Below the pieces are notes generated by a model. It worked only from the letters and a program-made list of their open reading frames with translations, was not told the origin of the DNA and did not search any database. A program made the position numbers and the translations under genes. From Rhytidiadelphus loreus (Eukaryota > Streptophyta > Bryopsida > Hypnales > Hylocomiaceae), in the NCBI GenBank assembly GCA_947034895.1, contig OX344763.1, positions 76,899,093 to 76,963,092 of the forward strand: DNA of 64,000 nt, in the 5' to 3' direction. Below, piece by piece: positions 23,251-33,224 of this stretch (its first letter is position 1; the number at the start of each line of letters is the position of its first letter).

Positions 23251-24891
23251 ATGTCTAATCCAGGAGAAGGGAGTAGTACAATGCGTCCGTCTCTATGGGA
23301 TATTAACCACGATGACCCCCGGGAATGGGAGAATGCTACAAGGAAATATGTAAGGGGCACCGACCTTGACAATCCCGCGGAGTTCCAAGTGACTATTGAC
23401 TCATACGAGTCAACGGGTGGAGAGTCATCATCAAAGTCGAAGAAGTCAAAGACGGCACATGATAAGGACCCAACTTATCCTCCACGTGATTATTCAATAT
23501 TTGCACAGCGAGTGTGTTTCGAATGGTACGAGGGACGCACTGTGGAATTCCTAGAGTCTACATACTTGAGGCATAAAGAATCAGGCATCATTAAGTTGAA
23601 GAGAGATTTGAGCACTTTTATTCTAAAAAAGTGCAAAGAATCCCCGAAATATGCTGACGTGGATGAAACGTACTTTGGCAACTATGAGAAGTGGATGGAG
23701 AACGTGCTCATGGAAATCATTTTCAATACCAAAAAAATCATTGTAGAGCACCGACCTATAGTCCTTGGGTGTGAAAATAAGGAGACCATCGAATTCCACG
23801 CAAAAATGGCATGGTGGCAGAAAGCGGCGTCTAGACTATCGAAGACTGTATCTAGGGCGATGGGGTGGCAGTTGGACGCATTGACGGCTGCTCTTTCTCA
23901 AAACAGTGGATTGTCTCTCATGTGGATCAATTCTAGTGCAAAAGTGGTTCCGCTTAGTGGATATGACCAACAAGGGGGGTATGGAAAGGTGCGTAAGGTA
24001 TACATTGATGGCATGTCTACAATACCCAAGCATGTACATTTTGCGGGGAAGGTGTCAAAGCAAACAAACACGCGTGATGCGAGATATGAACGATCCATTG
24101 AGGCCTTGGTGTGTCCTTTAAATCACCCAGCCATTGTTAAATTTGTGGCTATCCACGCCAATACAATGGAGGCCTATACGTTGTGGTGGAATGGTGGTAA
24201 TTTGAACAAACTTGTTCGCTTGAATGAGAAGGTCGTGCCACATGCCGATTGGCACGAAATCAAGTTGGTGAAGGAACTTCAACAAGAGCAGGTGAAGCAA
24301 ATTAGCCTCTTTCGAAGGCACAAGGCGAAGTTAGCATGGGCCCTTGTTTATGTGACAAGTCTTGTACACAATGAAGGTGTTCTACACAACGATTTGTCTC
24401 CCAACAACATATTAATCCATTATCCGCCGTACTCGGATGATGTTATAAACATTGGGATTTGCGATTGGGAAATTGCCAGTCGTATACAAGAGGGAGCTCC
24501 CTCACATTTTGGATACAAAACCACGAAAGAGAGGGATGACATGTTGAAAGGCAGATGGTGGGTGGCTCCAGAGTTGTTCTATGTGTTTGGGCCAAAGGGT
24601 TCAGAAACGAGCCTTGACAAGATGCAAGCCAGGCACAAGTATACGGTTAAGTCTCATTCGTTTTCTATTGGTAAATTGATTTGGAACATGAAAATTGGTT
24701 ATATGGGTGAATATGACAGGGAACTATTCAAAAACCCTGAGTCGGGAAAGTTCTTTACAATGAAGTTACGTGCGCTTATGGATCTTGACTTACAGACGAG
24801 ACTCACATGCTCTGAGGTGGTAGCTTCACTCATGCTTCCACCCTGGAATATGAAGCCTCCAGAATTAGTTTTTCGGGACTCCGTGTTGTAG
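23251..24891 (+). CDS. Atypical protein kinase, central cargo gene
   Basis: 546 residues without interruption. Residues 1-235 match no domain I recognise. A kinase domain follows: glycine-rich loop GGYGKV (242-247), AGK with candidate ATP-binding lysine K267, catalytic loop HNDLSPNN (H379, D381, N386), DWE in place of DFG (D405) and APE (439-441). The HRD arginine is asparagine and the DFG glycine is glutamate, but the metal and catalytic residues are present. So it is probably an active yet divergent Ser/Thr-type kinase, or possibly a pseudokinase. It sits at the symmetry centre of the element's inverted repeat, with array 4 upstream. Soluble: no signal peptide or membrane segment seen. Possible targets such as the transposase or coiled-coil proteins are speculation. 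Confidence 0.85.
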   Translation: MSNPGEGSSTMRPSLWDINHDDPREWENATRKYVRGTDLDNPAEFQVTIDSYESTGGESSSKSKKSKTAHDKDPTYPPRDYSIFAQRVCFEWYEGRTVEFLESTYLRHKESGIIKLKRDLSTFILKKCKESPKYADVDETYFGNYEKWMENVLMEIIFNTKKIIVEHRPIVLGCENKETIEFHAKMAWWQKAASRLSKTVSRAMGWQLDALTAALSQNSGLSLMWINSSAKVVPLSGYDQQGGYGKVRKVYIDGMSTIPKHVHFAGKVSKQTNTRDARYERSIEALVCPLNHPAIVKFVAIHANTMEAYTLWWNGGNLNKLVRLNEKVVPHADWHEIKLVKELQQEQVKQISLFRRHKAKLAWALVYVTSLVHNEGVLHNDLSPNNILIHYPPYSDDVINIGICDWEIASRIQEGAPSHFGYKTTKERDDMLKGRWWVAPELFYVFGPKGSETSLDKMQARHKYTVKSHSFSIGKLIWNMKIGYMGEYDRELFKNPESGKFFTMKLRALMDLDLQTRLTCSEVVASLMLPPWNMKPPELVFRDSVL

Positions 24892-25659
24892 TGTGATAGA
24901 AGAATACCATAGTATCATTTTGGAGTAGTACTTCTAGTACATGTAATCAAATTTTAATATGAAGTGCCATTTTCCCCAAATTGGCAATATTGTGGATCTA
25001 TTCTTCATGGTATGTTGTATTGAATCTCTCATATCAATGTTTGTATTTTGCTGCAATGAATGAATTAAATAGGCTCAATGTTCCAGTAAGATATCCTACA
25101 GTAAGATATATAGCCTTGGAATAATGGAGCCCATTTTCCTTCTAAAAAGCATTGACAATCGGCACTTGTATTGGTTCATCCGGCAAAAAAGGATGACTTT
25201 CTTGTAATCTTAATAGGTTTTTGGCAATAAAAATGACATTTCTCAATTGGTTTGAATGGGCCAGAAAAAATGGGAACATAAGGGTTAAATGCAATACACC
25301 ATTTTTAGGTGAAATTAATTTCACCTTTATATGTAGAAATTACGTTTTCTCTCAACAAAACCATTTTGGTCTACAAATTAAAAATTAAATTTTGAATTTG
25401 CCTTTTAATGTTTCACAAAACATTTTTACAAAGAGTACCTTGAAGGCTTCTTCCAGGTTCATTACTTTTGAATACAAGGTCAAAATATTCTTGCAAGATC
25501 TATATGTTTGAGCCATAATCGAAAACTAATAAAAGTTTCTTTAGATGTGAATTTAACCCCTGAAGTTCGAAGGCCATTATAGGTTCAGAACCACTAAAAA
25601 CCGTCACTTTGGCTACTTTGAGAAAAAATCTTGAAGTGCATTACAATAAGAGTGCATTA
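24892..25659. other. AT-rich 3' flank of the kinase gene
   Basis: AT-rich non-coding stretch that would contain the 3' untranslated region. No other feature is seen. Confidence 0.5.
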
Positions 25660-26096
25660 ATTATTAAGCCCTATGTGCCTAAGCCTTTCCCTCTTGTATT
25701 TTTCCTATGAAAAAAAAGCATGGACTTACAGTAATTGGGATTGAAGCAAGTTTCCTATTTATTTTTTAATCTAACCGTATGAATGTTTAAACAACTTGCT
25801 TGTTAGTAGGCACATATAATGTTGACTTCTTGTACAATTTAAAGCAAATTCATAAAACATCCTAAAATGCATTGGGCATTTGAGGGTTACGGTTTGGATT
25901 CTAGGGTTCTACTTTGCGAGGGCTTTGTCGGGTTTTTGGTTCATGATTGTAGGGCTTCAAAATATTGAAGCCTTGTTAGGGACCATTTAATAAAATGATC
26001 ATGTGATATAATTGTAAGCTATCTAGAAAATATTCTATGATCTCACCTACCATGACAGCAGTCTTCTATAAGTGACTCTTTCAAATACTGATGTAG

Positions 26097-26480
26097 GGGC
26101 GACCGCGGGTGGGGCGACCGCGGGTCCAGAGAAGGGGGAGATTGGGGACTTCTTTCTGCGGTGCTGGGGCGACCTCGGGTGGGGCGACTTCGGGTGGGGC
26201 GACCGCGGGTAGGGCGACTACGGCTCCAGAGAAGGGGGAAATTGGGGACTTCTTTCTGCGGTGCTGGGGCGACCTCGGGTGGGGCGACTTCGGGTGGGGC
26301 GACCGCGGGTAGGGCGACTACGGCTCCAGAGAAGGGGGAAATTGGGGACTTCTTTCTGCGGTGCTGGGGCGACCTCGGGTGGGGCGACCGCGGGTCCAGA
26401 GAGGAGGGAAAAACTCACGCATTTGAAATTCCCTCTTTTCTGGGACTTGGGCGACTTCGGGTGGGGCGACTTCGGGTCCA
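26097..26480 (+). repeat. GC-rich array 5
   Basis: About a dozen GGGCGACTTCGGGT-type copies. Part of the array forms a higher-order tandem repeat of about 110 bp (near 26,115, 26,225 and 26,335) that includes GGGGACTTCTTTCTGCGGTG. Confidence 0.9.
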
Positions 26481-26499
26481 AAACTAAGAGATTAATTTG

Positions 26500-26990
26500 T
26501 GTTGGGCGGCTCATGGTGTTTTGAAGACCCGTACAATCAAAGAAAAAAAAAGAATAAAAATGGGATGGACAAGGAGTGGTGCATCAAAGGTGATTCCCGA
26601 TGTGACCAACGAGAAGGTGAAGTAGTGGAAGGGATTCTCAGACAAGGGTCGACTTCTTCGAATTCAAGTGGAGTCTGGGAGGTCTATGGTTCGATTCCCA
26701 ACCCGGTGTACATGATAAAGGAGGTTATAGTTGGGTCTTACGGGTTCGGTCAAGGACACTTTCGAATAGAGAACGGAGATGACAAACATTTCCGTTCTAT
26801 ACTCGAAAGTGTCCTTGGCTCAATCATGGAGGCACGTCACGTGGCCTAGACCGAGGTCTTCACGGGATTTTTTGAAACTTTAAAGTAACTAATTTGTAAT
26901 GATATAGAGTATTTTAGAATTCAATTGTGCTAAATCATTATTTAATTAGATTTGTTCGTCATTATGGACAATGATGAATAAATACTTGCG
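26500..26990 (+). repeat. tRNA-like hairpin module U3
   Basis: Candidate A box TGAAGTAGTGG (26,618-26,628, two deviations from consensus), exact B box (26,688-26,698), and a 27-bp-stem hairpin at 26,750-26,817 whose arm reads GGACACTTTCGAATAGAG. The TTCGTCATT hairpin lies near 26,955. Confidence 0.6.
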
Positions 26991-27446
26991 AATGAAATTT
27001 GATTTTACAAGAGCGGTGTTTGCCTAATCCATTTACAGTCAAAAAGATAAGTTTAACTTAAAGTGTATTACCCCTCTCTACAACATTTTGATAATTTGCA
27101 CAAATAAATTTTGTGGGGATTGGAGGAAAAATGAAGAAGTACAAAGAAATTGATTCTATAATTCAAAATGTTGATTTCTTGTTGAAGTTAAAGCAAATTC
27201 ATAAAACATCCTAAAATGCGTTGGGCATTCAAGGGTTTAGGTTTGCGTTTATGGTTCTAGTTTGCGAGGGCTTTGTAGGGTTTGGAGTTCATGATTGTAG
27301 GGCTTGAGGATATTGAAGCCTTGTTAGGGACCATTTAATAAAATGATCATGTGATATAATTGTAAGCTATCTAGAAAATATTCTATGATCTCACCTACCA
27401 TGACAGCAGTCTTCTATACGTGACTCTTTCAAATACTGATGTAGGG

Positions 27447-27745
27447 GCGACCGCGGGTGGGGCGACCGCGGGTCCAGAGAAGGGGGAAATTGGGGACTTC
27501 CTTCAACGGTGCTGGGGCGACCTCGGGTGGGGCGACTTCGGGTGGGGCGACCGAGGGTAGGGCGACTACGGGTCCAGAGAAGGGGGAAATTGGGGACTTC
27601 TTTCTGCAGTGCTGGGGCGACCTCGGGTGGGGCGACTTCGGGTGGGGCGACCGTGGGTCCAGAGAGGAGGGAAAAACTCACGCATTTGAAATTCCCTCTT
27701 CTCTGGGACTTGGGCGACTTCGGGTGGGGCGACTTTGGGTCCAAA
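27447..27745 (+). repeat. GC-rich array 6
   Basis: Copies of GGGCGACCTCGGGT and GGGCGACTTCGGGT with the same inter-array spacer as array 5. No gene is directly attached. It mirrors array 3 at 20,876. Confidence 0.9.
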
Positions 27746-27759
27746 ACTGGGAGATTAAT

Positions 27760-28270
27760 TTGTGTTGGGCGGCTCATGTTGTTTTGAAGACCCGTACAAT
27801 CAAAGAAAAAAAAAGAATAAAAATGGGATGGACAAGAAGTGGTGCATCAAAGGTGATTCCCGGTGTGACCAACGGGAAGGTGAAGTAGTGGAAGGGATTC
27901 TCACACAAGGGTCGACTTCTTCGAATTCAAGTGGAGTCTGGGAGGTCTACGGTTCGATTCCCAACCCGGTGTACATGATGTACGAGGTTCTGGTTTGGGC
28001 TTCTTGGTTCGGTCAGGGACCTCTTCGAACTCCGCTATGAGATAAGAAACAGGTCATAGTGGAGTTCGAAGAGGCTCCTGGTCAAACCTGCGAAGCATGT
28101 CATGTGGCGTATACCGAGGTCTTCACGGGATTTTTTGAAACTTTAAAGCAACTAATTTGTAATGATATAGAGTATTTTAGAATTCAATTGTGCTAAATCT
28201 TTCTTTAATTAGAATTGTTCGTCATTATGGACAATGACGAAGATGTACTTGCGAATGAAATTTGATTTTA
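27760..28270 (+). repeat. tRNA-like hairpin module U4
   Basis: A box candidate at 27,881-27,891, exact B box at 27,951-27,961, and a hairpin at 28,011-28,083 with arm CTCTTCGAACTCCGCTATGA. Its stem differs most from the other three but still pairs almost fully. The TTCGTCATT hairpin lies near 28,215. Confidence 0.6.
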
Positions 28271-29449
28271 GAAGAGGGGTGTTTGCATAATCTATTTAGA
28301 GTCAAAAGATAAGTTTAGCTTAACAATTAGAATGCATTACTAATGACCCCCTAAGTGCCTATGCCTTTCCAACTGTATTTTTCCTTTATGAAAAGAGCAT
28401 GGACTTATAGTTATTTCCATTGAAGCAAGTTTTATGAAACAAGAACCTAACCATAGGAATGTTTAATTAGCTTGTGTATTAGTATGCACGTTTCATGAAG
28501 GTGCAATATTGGATAAGAGTTGTGAGATGATAACCTACCAAATTTACTTTTTCATGGTTGAGTGTACTGCTTATAAAAATAAATTTGGGATTGGAGTTGA
28601 AATGAAGAACTACAAATTATATTGGCACACTAAAATGTTCTCTTCCAAAACTTAATATCACTTGAAAAAGCTATTAAACTCATTACATGTTGGGAATATT
28701 TTTAATTGCGGTGGCCCACGATTTTACTACCACCTATTCATTGATACATAAATTGTACTTCCTTTCTCCATTTGTGAGGATGTGAAAGTAAATATAAGGT
28801 AGAAGGCTCTAAAATGGACTGGGCATTAAAAATGGACTCTATAAGTGGCTTTGAAATGGACAAACTGTAGTTCATAAATTGACCTCCATAATCATTAAAT
28901 GATTCGAGAAAAAAAAATTATCAATTGTAAAAGCCAATTCATTCTCTTTACTTCCCCATTTTTCTTTAGAAGTTGCAAGTGAACGTTTTACGGGAGACCT
29001 AGGGGCATAAGTAGGGACCTATGACACAAGTCCTTTGGAAATTTTCAATTAATTAAAAAATACTTAAAAAAAATGAAATCACTTGTGTTAGATTCTTCTT
29101 TTATTTTTCTTTGTCTGAAAAATGATCTAAAAATATTTTCATTGAAGTAAATACATGAAAAAGGGAGATCAGTCTTGAGATGAGCCATTTGTGAGGGCCA
29201 GGGTGAATTGACTCCCTCATTGCCCATCCAGGGCTTGCCCTAGAATTTATTATTTGCACTACTTAATTTTTGGGGGAATTCTGAAATCATATTTGCAATC
29301 AGAGGCCCCAAATTACTTCTAGGAGATGCAAGAATTACCCAAAAGTTGGCAGAATATAGGGGGCTTTTTTTAAAAATCTAAGTTGACGGGGGCAATGAGG
29401 GGGTCAATTCTCCCTCTGCATTTCCTGAGTCTACTACCTTTCCCTGGAC

Positions 29450-29580
29450 CCGCGGTCGCCCTGAAGCCGCACGCGCCCTTCCAAGACCCGCGGTCGCCCC
29501 ACTTAACGCACTCGCCCCCCTAAACCCTGATCCCGCACGCGCCCAGGGCGACTTCGGGTACAAATGCGGTCGCCTGGGAC
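29450..29580 (-). repeat. GC-rich array 7, upstream of cargo gene D
   Basis: A short, looser array with GACCCGCGGTCGCCC and CGCACGCGCCC words. It ends 177 bp before the ATG of the coiled-coil gene. Confidence 0.8.
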
Positions 29581-29756
29581 GCGAGCTGCCACTTTCTTTT
29601 CCAGTGTTGTGCATTGGCTTCCATATGCTTTCAAGCGTCTGGATGCGTGTTCGTGCACTGGAATCTTGTGTCTAGGACACTTTTTGTGTTGTCGTCGATT
29701 GTGGAAGACCATACTTTCTGAGCACTTGGAGGATACCAACACATCCTATATTCACC

Positions 29757-31334
29757 ATGGCCCCCCCCTTTAAGAAGGCAAAGAAGAAAGGAGAGCGCCA
29801 TAGTCGGAATGTAGCCATCCTTTTGGACCCAACAGCAAGGGCATTTCCAAATTGGCAAAACGTGCAATCGGATTGGACGTTCAACACTTGCAAGGCCTAC
29901 GTAGGGTGGTGCCATATCGATAAGCTATTCCCTTACTTCTGGCACGATGTCCATATCAGCCAAAACAATGCTAATCTTCACTACTGCAGAGATGATGCAT
30001 TTGTGCAACGGTGCATCGAAGTTTACCGGACATTATATCAAAAACCAACAGTGAAGGGGAGTCAAGTTTCATTGGGTATATGCCAAATGGTCTATGCAGA
30101 GCTACAATTGCGACGAACTGTAGATTGGAGGACCATTAAGAAAAAACCCAATAGCATAGTTCCCACTACCAAAGACATTCCAAGGGCGGATCCATCAAAT
30201 AATCCGAGGGATGGATTAGGGCCCAAAAAACATTTCAAAGAAGAAGTGTCGGATGAAGACTACGATTGGGGCCAGTCGTCCACCTCCACCGACTCGGATG
30301 AAGAAGACATTGCAGACCCTATGCCCCCAAATGAAGATCCAATACTTGAAGAAAATATGGCAACGGTGGTACCTTTTGTTGGAGACTCAGAAGGGGCAGT
30401 AGTATTGCATGTCGCGCCTCTTAGATCGTTGGAGCCAATGCACTTCCGTCATCCTGAGGAAGACGAAGTTCTTCAACATGTATATGCACGCATGCGAGAA
30501 ATGGAGGAAGACAAGGAGGACGGCGAGATCGGGTTGCAACGAGATGCTGAACAAGCATTGGTGATTTTTGATTCATGTGAAGAACTACCTCTTCAAGAAG
30601 TAGGAAGGGAAGTATTATATCTTGAAGACACGAGGAGGCAAGGAAAAGAAGCTTATAAAGCCCAGTTGAAGGCTATTCTTGGTAGACTGGTAGAAATAGA
30701 AATGGAATGTGAAAGGCAGCGTGAACGCACTGGTGGTGACATTCAGGACAACGATGAGCACACCCTTGAAGCACTAATCATAAGCGGGAAAGTTCGTTTG
30801 TCAGTTCAACAAAAGGAAATGGACGAGCTGGAGCAATTTTATTTGAAATTCAATAAAGGCAAAGTTGGAGGCTCTACCTCAAATTCCACCCCGTTCTTGG
30901 ATAAACGAATGGCCAAAATAATGGAAGAGTGTTTGGCAGAAGAAAACCGATTGAATACCGAAAGGAAAGCTGTGGAAGAGGCGCAGTCAAGGTTGAATGA
31001 CCTAAAAGAAACCACGGTTGTAGGCCCCATTGACCTTCCAATGGCTTTGGATGCATTATTAGTAGATGAAGAGCATTGTGTGCTGACATCAGAGGTAGCT
31101 TCCTTGAAGCAGAAGTTAGTTTCTTTGAAGAAGCTTGAACACCAGTTTCAGAAGCACATAGATTTCCGGACTGCACACATTGGTTATGCGAGAACGTTCA
31201 AGAATTTTTGGATCAAAAACAAGATGTGGAACCATGACCTACCCCTTTTGAAGAGTGCTTATAGAATTGCGGCCCATGAGTTTGAAGTCATGAAGAAGAA
31301 AAGGGAAGAGGAGGCCAATACGGATGTTGCATGA
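29757..31334 (+). CDS. Coiled-coil cargo protein D
   Basis: 525 residues, no internal stop, ATG in good context (CACCATGG), ending in TGA. A basic start (KKAKKKGERHSR) leads into the family domain (about residues 20-130), with FPNWQNVQSDWTF, YVGWCHIDKLFPY, FVQRCIEVYRTLY and YAELQLRRTVDWRTI. Acidic disordered sequence and long coiled coils follow (about 285-500). It is the mirror-image paralogue of cargo gene B and lacks the RING of cargo gene A. Function is unknown; oligomerisation through the coils is likely. A polyadenylation signal lies 139 bp after the stop codon. Confidence 0.82.
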   Translation: MAPPFKKAKKKGERHSRNVAILLDPTARAFPNWQNVQSDWTFNTCKAYVGWCHIDKLFPYFWHDVHISQNNANLHYCRDDAFVQRCIEVYRTLYQKPTVKGSQVSLGICQMVYAELQLRRTVDWRTIKKKPNSIVPTTKDIPRADPSNNPRDGLGPKKHFKEEVSDEDYDWGQSSTSTDSDEEDIADPMPPNEDPILEENMATVVPFVGDSEGAVVLHVAPLRSLEPMHFRHPEEDEVLQHVYARMREMEEDKEDGEIGLQRDAEQALVIFDSCEELPLQEVGREVLYLEDTRRQGKEAYKAQLKAILGRLVEIEMECERQRERTGGDIQDNDEHTLEALIISGKVRLSVQQKEMDELEQFYLKFNKGKVGGSTSNSTPFLDKRMAKIMEECLAEENRLNTERKAVEEAQSRLNDLKETTVVGPIDLPMALDALLVDEEHCVLTSEVASLKQKLVSLKKLEHQFQKHIDFRTAHIGYARTFKNFWIKNKMWNHDLPLLKSAYRIAAHEFEVMKKKREEEANTDVA

Positions 31335-31472
31335 TTTTGGGCTAGAGGTAGTCTTCTAGTAAATAATAGACTAATAGGTAGTTGTTTTTCTAAACTTGTG
31401 TGTATCGGAAGGGTTGCTTTGACCTTTAGAACCACCTCATGTTGTACAATGGGGTCCATGTTTTGTTTCTTC

Positions 31473-31478
31473 AATAAA
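31473..31478 (+). terminator. Polyadenylation signal of cargo gene D
   Basis: AATAAA follows the TGA by 139 bp in T-rich DNA, matching a plant near-upstream element. Confidence 0.5.
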
Positions 31479-32164
31479 GATATATAAATATTCCTATATG
31501 AATTAGCCTTTATGTGTTTTGAAGATCTAATTCTTGATGATTAGACACATGTCAAATACATTTATTGCATGTGTTGTAGGTCAGTTTTCTACGTAGACTT
31601 TTGTGCTTTCATTTACACAAAATACCAACAATGTAATAATACCATTGTCTTTTTAAGAAATTCATACCGAACATCCAAACAATTATTTATATTTGAACAA
31701 CTTCATACAATTTCTAGTTTGCCATGTACATCAATTGCAAGATCTTCCTACGATGTGAAAATAAATAAAGTTTACTATAGATTTGAAGATATTCCTAAAT
31801 CCTAAACCCGTAAGGAGTGAAATAGTTTGTTTTGGCATCATAGTGATATTTAGAAGGGAAACATGAATAAAATTTGTAGTATCTCCTTTGGCACAACATT
31901 TTTTAAAGGATTAAATTCGAAGCCTACCAAATTTTAGAACTTCTCACTACGTGGTTCAAATGTTTTTGTATGATAAGTAGTTTTCAATACTTAGCATTCA
32001 GTTGGTCCCCCGAAAAATTAATGATATTCTTCACAAATGACAAGGCATTTCCAATAACAAAATTGATATTGAAATTGGTTCTTAATTTCTTATGATTTAT
32101 ATCTATGTGAAAAACTTTGAATCATTTCATTTTGATTGCTTGCCAAACAATATTGTTCATAACT
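31479..32164. other. AT-rich spacer
   Basis: Between cargo gene D and the inverted 3'-flank module. No gene or repeat recognised. Confidence 0.5.
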
Positions 32165-32504
32165 TTCACATTACTAATCGAAATGGAATGAATCAAAGCT
32201 ACACATGTAGACAAAAATATGACCTTTAAGAAGAAAAAAATTAAAAAATTAATTTCAAATTATTGTAGATTTCTTTTTTTGCCCTGAGACGTTCCTTACT
32301 TCCTTACAAATTATGTTAAAGATGCCATAACTTTTGTTCCCGGAATCCCAGGTACCAATTGCAACAAAATTTATATTCCCATAAAGGTAATAAGCTCTTG
32401 TATATTATGAGATAGTTTCCAAAAAATTCATTAAAAATTGAGATCATAGGAACCTGCCCAAAATCCATATTGTTCCTTGAGGGGACAATGGTCCTTTAGG
32501 GGTT
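32165..32504 (-). repeat. 3'-flank module, copy 3 (inverted)
   Basis: On the minus strand it begins AACCCCTAAAGGACCATTGT and continues with blocks found in copies 1 and 2, for example TTTTTGTCTACAT and GATTCATTCCATTT. It pairs with 15,874-16,800 as the outermost landmark of the internal inverted repeat. Confidence 0.7.
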
Positions 32505-32529
32505 AAGTTAATCTTTATGCACATGAAGT

Positions 32530-32935
32530 CACCCTTCTTTCCCCCGAGGTCGCCCATGGCACTCGAAGTCTCCCATGAAACCCGAAGTCGCCCATGTGGG
32601 ACCCGAAGTCGCCCATCTGAGACCCGAAGTCGCCCATCCGGAACCCGAAGTCGCCCATGTGGGACCCGAAGTTGCCCGTCTGAGACCCGAAGTCGCCCAT
32701 CCGGGACCCGAAGTCGCCCTCCCTGGACCCGAAGTCGCCCCCCTGGACCCGAAGTCGCCCCACCTGGACCCGAAGTCGCCCTCCCTGGACCCGCGTTCGC
32801 CCTATTTCTGACCCGAAGTCCCCTGCCGGAACCCGCGTTCGCACCATGTGACCCGAAGTCGACTACTGCAAAGGCGCGCGCCTCCATATGCCTGGAGGTG
32901 GACCAGCGGTCGGGTAGGGCGACCTCGGGTGTAAT
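32530..32935 (-). repeat. GC-rich array 8, upstream of the transposase gene
   Basis: About 15 copies of GACCCGAAGTCGCCC with spacers such as CATCTGA or CCTGG; some copies form a 57-bp higher-order unit. It ends about 60 bp before the TATA box of the transposase gene. Confidence 0.92.
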
Positions 32936-32995
32936 AGAGTTTGGTAGCGGCGCCCTAAAACCATCCTTGGAGCGTGTGGAGGGAAGACCGAAAGC

Positions 32996-33005
32996 ACTAT
33001 AAATG
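32996..33005 (+). promoter_or_regulatory. TATA box of the transposase gene
   Basis: ACTATAAATG lies between the GC-rich array and the ATG at 33,225, about 220 bp upstream of it. It is the best TATA match in the interval. Confidence 0.55.
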
Positions 33006-33224
33006 TAGAGGAACAACATTGGATTTCCATTGCTCTGTTGATGAACATATGGCTTGGATCTTCTCAAGAGGCTTCATGCAATGTTATATTCTTCAGAGGG
33101 CAACAACCTTGCTTTGAGTGGTTAGAAAACTACTCGAAGCGGTGGCTTTGTTATAATTTTTTTTTCCGAAGCACTTGGGTACATATACGTTTCGGTTTGG
33201 AATAACGCATATCAAATAAACAAT

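Larger units (their letters stand above)
25660..29180 (-). repeat. Large inverted repeat, right arm
   Basis: Reverse-complement counterpart of 19,430-23,000. Within it, 25,840-26,990 and 27,180-28,270 are partial direct duplicates, each with a GC-rich array and a tRNA-like hairpin module. No credible gene is found; small ORFs across the modules are shared only because the modules are copies. Confidence 0.75.

Noticed and set aside
26499..28040. Small conserved protein across modules U3 and U4 (reading WCIKGDSRCDQREGE)
   Set aside because: The frame is shared only because the modules are recent duplicates. The B box and hairpins explain the conservation better.
32530..32935. Proline/arginine-rich proteins encoded by the GC arrays (also at 12,142-12,682, 19,013-19,428, 26,109-26,524, 27,391-27,888)
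   Set aside because: Open frames exist on both strands because the repeats lack stops. Composition is only repeat translation and none has a family match.
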